A stretch of DNA of 64,000 nucleotides from Panagrolaimus kolymaensis (lineage: Eukaryota > Nematoda > Chromadorea > Rhabditida > Panagrolaimidae), in contig JAJQJQ010000065.1 of the NCBI GenBank assembly GCA_028622995.1, positions 868,001 through 932,000 of the forward strand, read 5' to 3'. The notes under the pieces are model-generated. The model worked only from the letters and a program-made list of their open reading frames with translations, was not told the origin of the DNA and searched no databases. A program made the position numbers and the translations under genes. How positions within the stretch are numbered: position 1 is the stretch's first letter; each line of letters opens with the position of its first letter. Of this stretch, positions 22,376-32,078 are shown piece after piece.

Positions 22376-22876
22376 ATGTCCAAGAAACATGATAAACCAT
22401 TAAACTATCAACAACGTCAAAGTATTCGTTATGTTGATTCGGCTGATCCACCATTTATTCAAAAAATGAAGCAACAAATGGGATATCGTGACACTACTGT
22501 CGAAGACAAATTTGAACCCGAAACAAAACAAACAAAGGATGAAGAAAGGGAAGAAGATGACATTCGAAATTTAAAGGAAGAAGATCGTCCACAAGTTGTT
22601 GTATTGAATGAAAAAACTGATATCACTCAATCTGAATTTGATGAAGAAGTTCGAAAAAAGGAAGCTGAAATTGATAAGAAGAAGATTGAAGAAGGAAAAA
22701 TAACATTCAAAAAGCCAACTAAACGTGTCAATGAAGAAAGTGTTGAAGAAGCTTCGAAAGATGAAATTCCTAAAGATAAAACACTTAGATTAGAAGCTGA
22801 AAGAAAAAGAGATAATGAAATTAGCATAAAGCAAAACAAAAATTTGTTAAGTTTTGCTGATGAAGAGGATGATTAA
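22376..22876 (+). CDS. KIAA1143/DUF4604 family protein
   Basis: A single exon of 166 residues. It matches the conserved blocks of the KIAA1143 (DUF4604) family in order: an N-terminal RYVDSADPPFIQKMKQQMGYRD, the RPQVVVLNEKTD strand, the KITFKKPTKR block, and a C-terminal NLLSFADEEDD. The rest is charged and probably helical (EEVRKKEAEIDKKKIEEGK). The molecular role of the family is not established to my knowledge. The gene lies 194 bases downstream of lsm-6 in the same direction and is likely co-transcribed. Having one exon, in a window where nearly all genes are split, is unusual but does not suggest anything abnormal. Confidence 0.88.
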   Translation: MSKKHDKPLNYQQRQSIRYVDSADPPFIQKMKQQMGYRDTTVEDKFEPETKQTKDEEREEDDIRNLKEEDRPQVVVLNEKTDITQSEFDEEVRKKEAEIDKKKIEEGKITFKKPTKRVNEESVEEASKDEIPKDKTLRLEAERKRDNEISIKQNKNLLSFADEEDD

Positions 22877-23376
22877 TTTTTATGCTGTATTTATTTGTTT
22901 TTTGACTTGTATTGTGAATAAATGATCTCTTGTGCATTTAGCTTAATCGATTAGAAAGTTTATAAAAAAAATGAATGTCTGGTTTGAGAAACTACGGTAA
23001 TCAAGCAAAATCTTAGGTTAAATTTCGCATGATACAATCATCAGTTAATGTATTTCATTATTGTTCGCCCTTTTAGCGTTTGACAGATTTATTTATTTTT
23101 AACTATTATCAATAAAGAATGGGATTAAAAACTTTCTAAAAATTTGGAACTTAGGAAGTTTAAAAAAATTTGCGATAAAGTTGTCTCCCGCAAAGATAAA
23201 ACTTTTTTTTGAAACTGGTAGATTTTGTTTTGTGCTTCATTTACAAATGACGATGCTTTCCAATTTGCGCAACCATTTTTCTATCTAATTTTTTTTATCA
23301 TTAAAAAAGTTTAAAGCTAAATTAATTTATATTACGTTTCAGGTTTTATCTTTGGTAATAGCTAAGTTCTACTCAA
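22877..23376. other. Intergenic region
   Basis: 500 bases between the DUF4604 gene and the next plus-strand gene. An AATAAA at about 22917-22922 ends the upstream gene. An ACGTTTCAG acceptor at about 23341, 35 bases before the next ATG, is a likely trans-splice site. Nothing else is visible. Confidence 0.5.
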
Positions 23377-24803
23377 ATGGAGTCTTGTGATCCAGAATTA
23401 CTATGTTATGAATGTGGTGAAGTTTTTAAAAATGATGCTTCACTCAAAAAACACAAAGGCGCTCATATTTTAAGTTTCATTGGTCTTAGAATGTGTGTTG
23501 AAGCAAAACGTCGTGGTGTAACTTTTTTTTTATTATTGTTAATGGATATTAGAACTAATTTAATAAAATTTAGGAATTTTTTATGGAGCCACGTGATCTC
23601 TTTGAAGCTCTTTTTGATGAAAAGGCTAAAAAGAAGAAGGCTGCAGATGATAAAAAGAAAAGTGAAGAAAGAAAAATCAAAAAACCAAAAAGAAGAATCG
23701 ATGATGAACTAATTATCAATGAAGCTGCAATAAATGATCATATTGAAAACTGCAAAGGGTTGATTCATCATAAACCGACATATCATTTTCAACAACTACC
23801 ACTGGAGCAACAATCAACTTCTCATTTTGCAAGTGATGTACGACAACCAACTTCATCTTTTGAACAACAATCTTTGAAACACTCGCCACCTTCTCAATCT
23901 CCAAGTAGTTCACCACCTGGAACAATATCTTCTTTGGAACAACAACCTATGGAGCCAACTTTACTTTCTCTTTGTGATGCAGGACAATCAACTCATTCTT
24001 TTGATCAACAATCGATGCTGCATCTTACAACTTCTCGATCTCCCAATGGTGCACCGAAACCAAATTCTGCTTTTGATCCACAACTTATGGAGGACTTACA
24101 TACTTCTCAATCTTCTAGTGATCCTTCAAAACCAATTTCTTCTTTTGTACAACAATCGACGCCACATGAAGAAATATTTAAATCTCGTAGTGATGCACGC
24201 CCGTCAAATTCTTCTTTTGTAAAACAACCTTTGAAGGACTCTTCTATTTTTCTCAATGATGTACGACGTTCAACTTCTTCTTTTCAACATCAACCTGTGA
24301 AGGACTCTTCTCGTTTTCTCAATGCCTCACGACGTTCTTCTCTTGAACAACAAACAACGGAACGCTCATCATCTTTTCCCTCTCGAACTGAAGCGGCACA
24401 TATGGTATATCCTTTTCAAGTAGCTTATAATCATTATGGTTCTCTACAATATGATCATACTCCTTCTCGCTATCAACAAGTTTTTCCACGTCAACGGCAA
24501 ATTCATTATCATCCTTATTCTCAACCTCGACATCATCAACGTTCTCTTCAGAGTCAATATCCTCATCGAATTATTCCTCAAAGTCAATATCCTGCTTTTA
24601 CTTCGAATCATTATGTTCCACGAAGTCAATATCCTCAATTTTCTCCGAATCAACATCTTCCTCGTATCATTCCTCAATATCAATATTCCATTCAACATCC
24701 ATATTCTCTTCAAAATCAGTATCCTCCACAGCAGCAATATAATAGTTATCAAGGATATATCGGATTCTTCTCCGCCGATACCGCCGATCGTCAAAGCCAA
24801 TAA
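23377..24803 (+). CDS. Single C2H2 zinc finger protein with Q/S-rich repeats
   Basis: Two exons, 23377-23517 and 23574-24803, encode about 456 residues. Residues 8-30 form one C2H2 finger (CYECGEVFKNDASLKKHKGAH, spacing C-x2-C-x12-H-x3-H) at the extreme N-terminus. A basic helix follows (EKAKKKKAADDKKKSEERK), a likely nuclear localisation signal. The central part consists of imperfect ~27-residue units around SSFxQQSxxxxSSxSxxDARxS, and the C-terminus is rich in SQYP/NQYP motifs. Such Q/S/Y-rich tails are typical of disordered or prion-like regions. One finger alone makes sequence-specific DNA binding uncertain. The function is unknown. The 3' UTR resembles that of LSM6. Confidence 0.72.
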
Positions 24804-25579
24804 CATATCGATGGTCAACCAACAATGGTCTCTTATTCTCGTTGTATTCTAATTTGTTTTGTTATTTTTTTGTTTTTCGTTAATAAATTTGTCTTGAAAA
24901 TGCTATATTCTTATTCGTCTTTCACACCATCACCACTATCTCTTTTCAATTAACAAATGACAAGCAGCAAGGTTATTTGTATTTGTACATACATATGCAA
25001 TAATAACTTTTTCACTTAAAATGCTTGATGAGGTTTGCGGCTTGACGCGTTCGTGGATACTCTTCCATTAAATATGTATGTATTTGTTAAAAGTATGATA
25101 ATTATAAAGGCCCATTTATGTTTAACGAATCCCTTATGCGTTAAAAATTTATTAAACTTTGAGGTATTTTGATTGGGCTGGATATTTAGTAATTTGTTAT
25201 TACTGTTTTGTTTAGTTGAATCACATTAAATCAAACATCTGTCTCATTAACATAAATTACCATTTTTTAGCCTATTAATAATTACAGAACCCTATTTGTT
25301 GAAGGTGCTTTTAATAAAAGCATTTTTTAAAGAACTTTATGCATTTACTTGCTCTTCCCTTCGTTAAAAATAGGTTTACTGATTTTCGGCATTTTTATAA
25401 ATCTCGCTTCATAAGTTTAATTTTCCATAATAAATTTATTTATTTTTTTGTTTTTTTGTTTTCTAAAGAAGGTTCAACTAGATTCCTTACGTCGTTAAAA
25501 AATCCAAGAAGTTTATAGAAATTGAAATTATTTTCCTTGTTTTAATATTCCTCTTTAAAACTTAATTTTTTTTAGCTCG
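24804..25579. other. Intergenic region with LSM6-like 3' UTR copy
   Basis: The first 90 bases form the 3' UTR of the upstream gene (AATAAA near 24882) and resemble the LSM6 3' UTR. The remaining ~680 bases show no gene. A TTTTTTTTAG acceptor at about 25575 precedes the next ATG by four bases. Confidence 0.55.
24806..24893 (+). repeat. LSM6 3' UTR-like segment (copy 2)
   Basis: ATATCGATGGTC, then CTCGTTGTATTCTAATTTGT, then GTTAATAAATTTGTC parallel the LSM6 3' UTR at 22211-22272 block by block, with small insertions. This suggests that a 3' end was duplicated locally about 2.6 kb downstream. Confidence 0.6.
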
Positions 25580-28500
25580 ATGCTGCCTGTTGAATTTGCA
25601 GAAGAGATACAAAGAAATCAAAAAAATGATATCGAAATGGAACTTGATGCAGAGGAAGAATGTTAGTTAAACATTTAAAATATGTTTTTCCTCTTATTGC
25701 TTCATTTTTTTAGCTGATAACCCCTTTGAAGATTCAGATGACGAGGAAATCAAAAGCAAAAGACAAAGATTCCTTGATTCGTTATATCAAAGAGATGTTT
25801 TAAAAATGGGATCAGCAGAAGGAGATGGGCAACAAGCAGAATATAAAATTATTAAAACTAGAGAATTAATGAACCCATTAAAAAGAGGCGTAAAATTAAC
25901 TGATATTTCACCGTAAGAAAAAGGAATAATAAGTATATATAAATGTTCTTTATATATTTTTAGAATCCAATTTCCCAAACGTGAAAAGTGGGATCCATTT
26001 CCATTCAAAAATTGCGATTTCAAAGATAATACAGAAGCTCCTTCAATTTTAGATAATATTCCGCATGTTATTCCTGAATGCTTAGGCAAGGCGAAGGTGT
26101 TTATCTGCAAATATAAATTTATCATTTTTCAGCTGTTCGTCAATCATATGTAACAAAATATCTTAGAGGAGTGCAAAGATGCATAAAAGAAAATATTTAT
26201 GATTATAAGTTAACTCCTGATTTTGATCCAAGTATCTTTTTTTATTTATTTAGTAACTATTTTTATTATATTTTTATAGTGTTTGAACATCCTGATCCTG
26301 ATGTTCCCACATTAGCTGAAGCAATTGCAAAAGAGAAAGAGGATAAGATGAAATTATTTCGGCGAGAATCTGATAGACAAGCTGAAAAAGATCGCAACCT
26401 TATGCCTCCTCCACCTACTCCATCGATTCCACAAACTCCGTCATCCGATGATACAGCTTCACCATTTCCAAATGGACAAACTAGCACACTGGTTGCGAGC
26501 AATAATGGAGCCCAACAAAAAGATGAACCGTAAGATTTTTTTTGTAATAGTTTTTACTAAAAGAAAAGTTTGCGTTTTAGGGTAACGGAAAAGAAGTTCG
26601 GTTGTAAGGTTGAAGGATGTACAAAGAGCTATAAAAATTGGCAGGGCTTAAAGTAAGAAATTAATTATTTTATAATGCTGCTTTTGCATTGATAATTTTC
26701 TTCTAGAAATCATATGAAGAAAGAGCATCCCGATGTTACTTTACCTTCCAAACTTTCACATTCAGAAGAATCAATATTAGCGACCGCATTGGGAGGAAAT
26801 GCACCACCTCGATTGCCACCTCCTCCGGTCAATCAACGGTTACCTCCCATTCCAACTCATGTTCAACAGCATCACCGTCCCCAACCATCTCAACAACAAA
26901 CTATCCAGTCACCAACAAGACCGATGACTCCACAACAAGCACATCCATCTCAGCAGCGATATGAAGTTCAACAACAATCACCGATAACTCCTCAAACTCC
27001 TCAACAGCAATCACACCAGACTCCACAAACCCATCAGCAATCACAACAACCACAACAATATCATCCTCTCTCGCAGCAGCAGCAACAAATTCAGCAAATC
27101 CAACAACAACCGCTTCAACATCCATCACACCCACAGCAACAACATTTACAATATACGCATGCCCAAATTCCTGTTTCGCAAGCATACAATTCATATCCGC
27201 AACAAATTCACCAAACACAGGTTCTTCCACCTCAACAACAGCAAGCACGGTTGCCAGCTCCTCCAATTCAAATGCAAACAACCCAACAAATTTATCAACA
27301 AGTTCCACATATTGCTTCCCCGCAATCAGTTCCATCTGAATATGCATCGGCGGCTGCATCGCCGCATTCGGTAATGTCCCAAGAATCATCCACTGATGAA
27401 GTTATTGGAGCTGTGACGCCAAATGTTATGGGCCAATCATCGGCAAACAATCGGCGAGTATCTAATAAACCTCAAGGTGGTCCAATTGCAACCAAAATGA
27501 AATGCTCACATTGTTCCAAGAGTTATAAAACACAACAAAATTTAATTAAACATATGCGAGATATGCATCCAAATGTTTCAAGTGAAGTTGAAGTAACCTT
27601 TACAAAACAACCTCCTCCACAAACCCAAACATTTTATCTTCCGGCACCTTCAAATGCAAATCGTCAAGAAGTGGTTTATGTTGAACAACCACAACAACAA
27701 ATTGATTCCCATCATAATTCTATGCAACAGCAACAACATGAAGTATCAAAGCCAACATCGATGGTAAAAATAACTTTTCGTTTACGGTACATTTTTTTAA
27801 ACAAGAGATTATAATTTAGACTATTGTTCGGCAACCGCAACAACCTATGCACATGGTTGATGATCATTCTCATCAACATCAAGGAGGGCCACATCATATA
27901 CAACAAGGACAAATTATTACATCGCAAAGTGGTTCACCAATAGTACAATATCAAATTCAACAAGTGTCCGCACGGCAACACCAATCGCAACCACAACAGC
28001 AATCCATGGAAGTTGATTCCACACAAACCCAGCAACAACAACATCAGCAACAACCAACTCATCAAGCTTATGGACCTTCACAAGATGTAATAATGATTGA
28101 TTCAACTCCACCTGCAACTCCAAGAAATACTATGACCCCTATTATTACATCCGTCGAACAACAGCAGCAACAACAACAACATCATCAACCTCAACAAGTT
28201 TATATCCAAAATGGGCAGCAGATTATTCGAACGACACCAAGTGGTCAACAAATTATTCGCCAACAAGGACGAAATATTCAATCATATATTTCTCAACCCG
28301 TTCATATTATTCAACAGCAACCATTTAGTGGTGGAAATCAAGTTGAAAAATATGTTGTCTTTAATGTAATAAATTTTTAACAGAGACATTATTAATATTT
28401 TATTAATTTAATTCACTTTTTTAGCCTCAACAATCATATCGTCCAAGAGCAGGACAACAAATTATTCGAGGCAATCAACAAATTGTATCAAGTCAAGGAA

Positions 28501-29521
28501 CATATATTTACCCTGTAACTCAATCAAATCAAACAGTAACATCAAGATATTATACCACCACCGCACAAAGACCAATAAATTCTAATGCCAGCGCAGTTAC
28601 CACAAATATTCCTGTTAGTGGGAGTCAAACTAATACCACTATTGAAGGGCAACAAACAATCAGCGGGGAAACAAATGATTATTATTCAAATCCACCTCAA
28701 CTTACTCCTCAACAAGCCCTTCCATCAAGATCTCATCGACCTCAACAAGCATATCAAGTTTATAGTCGGCGTCCAGGTGGACCGTCACAAGTTAAAATTG
28801 CAACTGTTCCCAATCCAGGACAGGTAACAATTTATACCAAATCAAAAAATAAAAATAATAAAATTCAAAATTTTAGAAAGCTGTAAAATATGCTGTTCAA
28901 GTTCCAGCTGGAAATGGTCAAACATACATCACTCAACAAGGTAGTGGAGGAGGAATTCAATATATTCGTGCTGCAAATGGTAATATCCAACCAGGAAATC
29001 CAGTTAAATTTATAACAGCGCCATTAAAAGTTGCAAATCCTCAAAGAGGTGGACAGCAAGTTCAACAATATCCTGTTGCTGGACAACCAGGAACCTTTGC
29101 AACAAGACCACAAAATTATGCTAGTGGTATGTCTTTTTGGACGTTAATTGAATTACAAAGACTTTATTTTTTTTTAGTGCGTCAACAACAACCAAATAGA
29201 GTAAGAATAGCGGTACCAAATACGGGAGCTCGGAGACCTACAAGACCTATTGCACAACAAGTTCATCATCAACAATCCCAATCACAACAACAACAGCAAC
29301 AACATGGTCCATCACAAGATGGTTCAAATATAAATGTACAAATTCAAAGATTTCCTGGTCCCATTTCCCAACCACCATCATCTTCTATTCAACCACCACC
29401 ACAAACACAGCCCCTTCCTCCTGTTGTATCTCCTCCATCACAACCTATACAAGAAGCGGTTCGAATTCCACAATCGGATCCACCACCATCAACCACAGTG
29501 ACACAGTCTAATCCTGAATAA
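25580..29521 (+). CDS. Large Q-rich protein with two C2H2 zinc fingers
   Basis: Eleven exons: 25580-25661, 25714-25912, 25964-26085, 26133-26231, 26280-26529, 26581-26652, 26707-27763, 27820-28365, 28425-28823, 28877-29126 and 29178-29521; about 1139 residues, all phases consistent. The first ~250 residues are not low complexity (DNPFEDSDDEEIKSKRQRFL, FPKREKWDPFPFKNCDF, VTKYLRGVQRCIKENIYDYK) and probably fold or bind partners. Finger 1 (CKVEGCTKSYKNWQGLKNH, from Cys259) and finger 2 (CSHCSKSYKTQQNLIKH, from Cys541) are separated by ~260 residues of Q/P/H-rich sequence. The remainder is Q-rich. It looks like a transcription regulator with a prion-like activation region. I do not recognise an ortholog. 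Intron 3 has a GC donor. Confidence 0.8.
26086..26132 (+). other. GC-AG intron
   Basis: The third intron of the Q-rich zinc-finger gene starts TTAG|GCAAGG and ends TTTTTCAG. The reading frame (…PECLAVRQSYVTKY…) is kept only with the GC donor. The nearby GTGTTT donor at about 26097 would shift the frame into a stop. The strong CAAG context after GC is typical of genuine GC-AG introns. Confidence 0.75.
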
Positions 29522-31419
29522 TCTTTTTTTTATTAATTAAAATTTAGTTTTAAACACAAGTGTTGATGTTTTTTCTTTAACTTTCAGCTTTACCATTTTA
29601 AATTTCAGTTTTTTATTATTATTTATTTTGATCGTTTTATATATTTAAAAAGAAATAAATAATTTAAAACTCCTTTCTTTTTTTTTTTGTCGTTAAAAAC
29701 AGATCAATTTCCAAAGCATAGAATTGAAAATTGAGTATTTTAGTCAAAATGAATTTCAATAATTTAAAAAAGACTATCTTCTTGCAAGGTTTTAAGTTTA
29801 GGCGATGATTTGATTTAATCCTTCGTCGTTTTTTCTTTTTTGACAAACAGTTGACATATCAACAACATCCGAGAAGAGAAGGAGCTGAGTTAAAAAAATA
29901 TGTGAATGTCCATCATTTTTTAAATCCCAATTTTGTTTCCTCAAAAGTTCATCGGCGTTTTTTTACATCAAAAATTTAAAATATTTTTTTGTTACAACAA
30001 CTAAAAAAACTAAAACTTTCACATTTTTACAACTTGTTTTATTCTCTCTTCTGGTCGATGATGGGATGAATGTGTTTCTTCCTACACGGCGGCTTTTAAT
30101 AAAATTTTGCGGTTTTGACATTGTCACATTTTTTAGTTTTCGAAATTATGATTTTTTTGTTTGCCTAATAATTTTACATTGAAATAAAATGTTAAACTGC
30201 CATATCGTCTCTAATGCCTAAATAATGAAAACTTAAAATTATTTTTTTATTTGATAAGATTTTCACATAAAAAGTGTCTGTTGTTTTTTTCTTCATGTTT
30301 ATTTGTTTCCGATGATCGTGCTTTCTTTCTCAACATCATCTTGCAAATGTTAGTTTTTAAACTTTTATGACATCGATTTAGTTTTTTTTTCGTGTGATCG
30401 AAGAATGCCGAGATAAAAAATGATTTTATCTTTATTTTTCAATTATTCTTTTTTTTGTCTTAGCTGTCAGAAGAAAATATGCATTGGCTCACAATGAATG
30501 CGGTGGTCAGAAAAAATTGAATGAACTATTTATTTTAAAAAAATGCAAGCGTAAAAATGTGATACTTAAAAACACATTTTTGACCACCAAATTGCTTTAA
30601 AAAGAACCCTTCTTTTTGAAAAAAAAACTTGTGATATTTGACTCCTAAATAAAATTTTCCATATTACTTTTATGGTGATTAAACACGCTTTTATTTTTAA
30701 TGTTGAATATAATTTGTCACAACAAATCGAGCTGTTTTTTCATTTTTTTTTCAAAAACATCAATTTAATTCATATTTTTTTTGTTGCTAGTTTTGTGGTA
30801 AACGATGGGAGATCGGTTGCATTGGGAAGGAGAAATTTCCGCAAATTTAATTGACTCTAACAAGCAGCAACAAAAAAAAATCGTGATGGAATAAATTTAA
30901 TTCGAGTTTACTTCATTAATTAAAAATAGAAAATTTTTTTAAATTTCTGGTTTTTTGCAGCATTTTGAGAACCTTTTTCTTTATGCGTTTTATTTTAAAA
31001 AATAATAAATCAAAGAAAGGTGAAGAAAGAATGGTTAACATTCAAAATATGTCATAAAAATAAGTAGAGTCCATGACTGGAAATTTTTATTATTATATTT
31101 TTAAATTTTTTTATCTAAAAGGTTCTAAGATTTTATTAGCCTGAGTTTAATATAACCGCAGCTTTTACTATTGTTTAATTCATAACCCACTATAACTTTA
31201 CTATTTTTTCTAAGAAATGCAAAAATCACAATGTATTTTTTACATTATTTCCGTTTTTTTGATGATCCTCTTCTCTATGAAAAAAAAGTTAAGGCGTGAA
31301 ATAGTTTTTTATGACCCATTGTTTTGATTTTATTTAACCAACGCGACTTCTTTTTTTGTTTTGCTTCCAATCTCAATAGCTGCATATTTTCAGGTAATTA
31401 AAAATAGTTCTTTTTTTCA
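29522..31419. other. Intergenic region with weak inverted repeat
   Basis: 1.9 kb between two plus-strand genes. The early part is the 3' UTR of the Q-rich gene (AATAAA near 29654). An inverted repeat, GGTGGTCA at 30502 with TGACCACC ending at 30588, is the only notable structure. No gene is visible. Confidence 0.5.
30502..30588. repeat. 87-bp element with GGTGGTCA/TGACCACC ends
   Basis: GGTGGTCAGAAAAA at 30502-30515 pairs with TTTTTGACCACC at 30577-30588, with one unpaired base. The ends are about 60 bases apart and the interior is AT-rich. It could be a minor fold-back element. It is weaker than the palindromes at 5.2 and 7.3 kb, and I found no second copy in the window. Confidence 0.45.
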
Positions 31420-32078
31420 ATGTCATTTAAAAAAGTACATTTTAAATGGCCTCTTGAAGAATCAGAGGATGCAGCATTCGAAGGTTTTGCCTTTCCTCCA
31501 GGTTCATCACGTCGATCTAATTCTTTGTCACCAAAGAAGATTATTCGACTTCCAAATGAACAACCTATAGAAAAACTCAGTGAAACTATTATTAACAACA
31601 ATGGTGGTAATGAAAATAGTAATAATTTACAAGAAATAAATTATTTTCCTAATGCATACTGTGATGATGAAATTTCTCAACTATTTGATAAATCTGAAAA
31701 ATCTAATAAAAGTGATGATGTAAAAAGTTCTAAAAGTAAGTTTAGAGTAAAATAATGAATATATCACTCTTTGATATTCTAGCTTTGCCAATTTCGTATC
31801 GATATCGAATAAGGCATGAATCTCCAGAAAAAGATGATTCTCATTCATGGGCTCCACCATCCACGATATCTCAAGATGTTCGAGAACTTTTAAGACCGCA
31901 ACATCGACTTGAAAGAAAAATACCAAAACCTTTAAATAATCCAGTAATTATTCGGCCAAGGACTCTTAAAAATAGAAGGATGGATTTGGGAAAGCTAAAA
32001 GGTCCTGAAATGGATTTTCCGCAAGGATTAGAAAATATTTTTGAGCAAGATGTAAGTCGCCAATATAGTTTAAAATAA
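31420..32078 (+). CDS. Unknown protein, two exons
   Basis: Exons 31420-31735 and 31783-32078 join in phase to give 203 residues. The first ATG is used. The N-terminus (KKVHFKWPLEESEDAAFEGFAFPPGSSRRSNSLSP) is followed by a disordered N/S/D-rich stretch. The second exon is better ordered: PISYRYRIRHES, SWAPPSTISQDVRELLRPQ, and a basic/proline part (KPLNNPVIIRPRTLKNRR). There is no signal peptide, membrane span or known domain. Coding-like composition and the clean splice support it as a real gene. An additional 5' exon before 31420 is possible, because the sequence just upstream ends TTTTTTTC without AG. Confidence 0.65.

Noticed and set aside
26901..27389. 162-codon open frame on the minus strand
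   Set aside because: It is the reverse-strand shadow of the CAA/CAG-rich coding region of the Q-rich protein, which explains its valine- and alanine-rich content.
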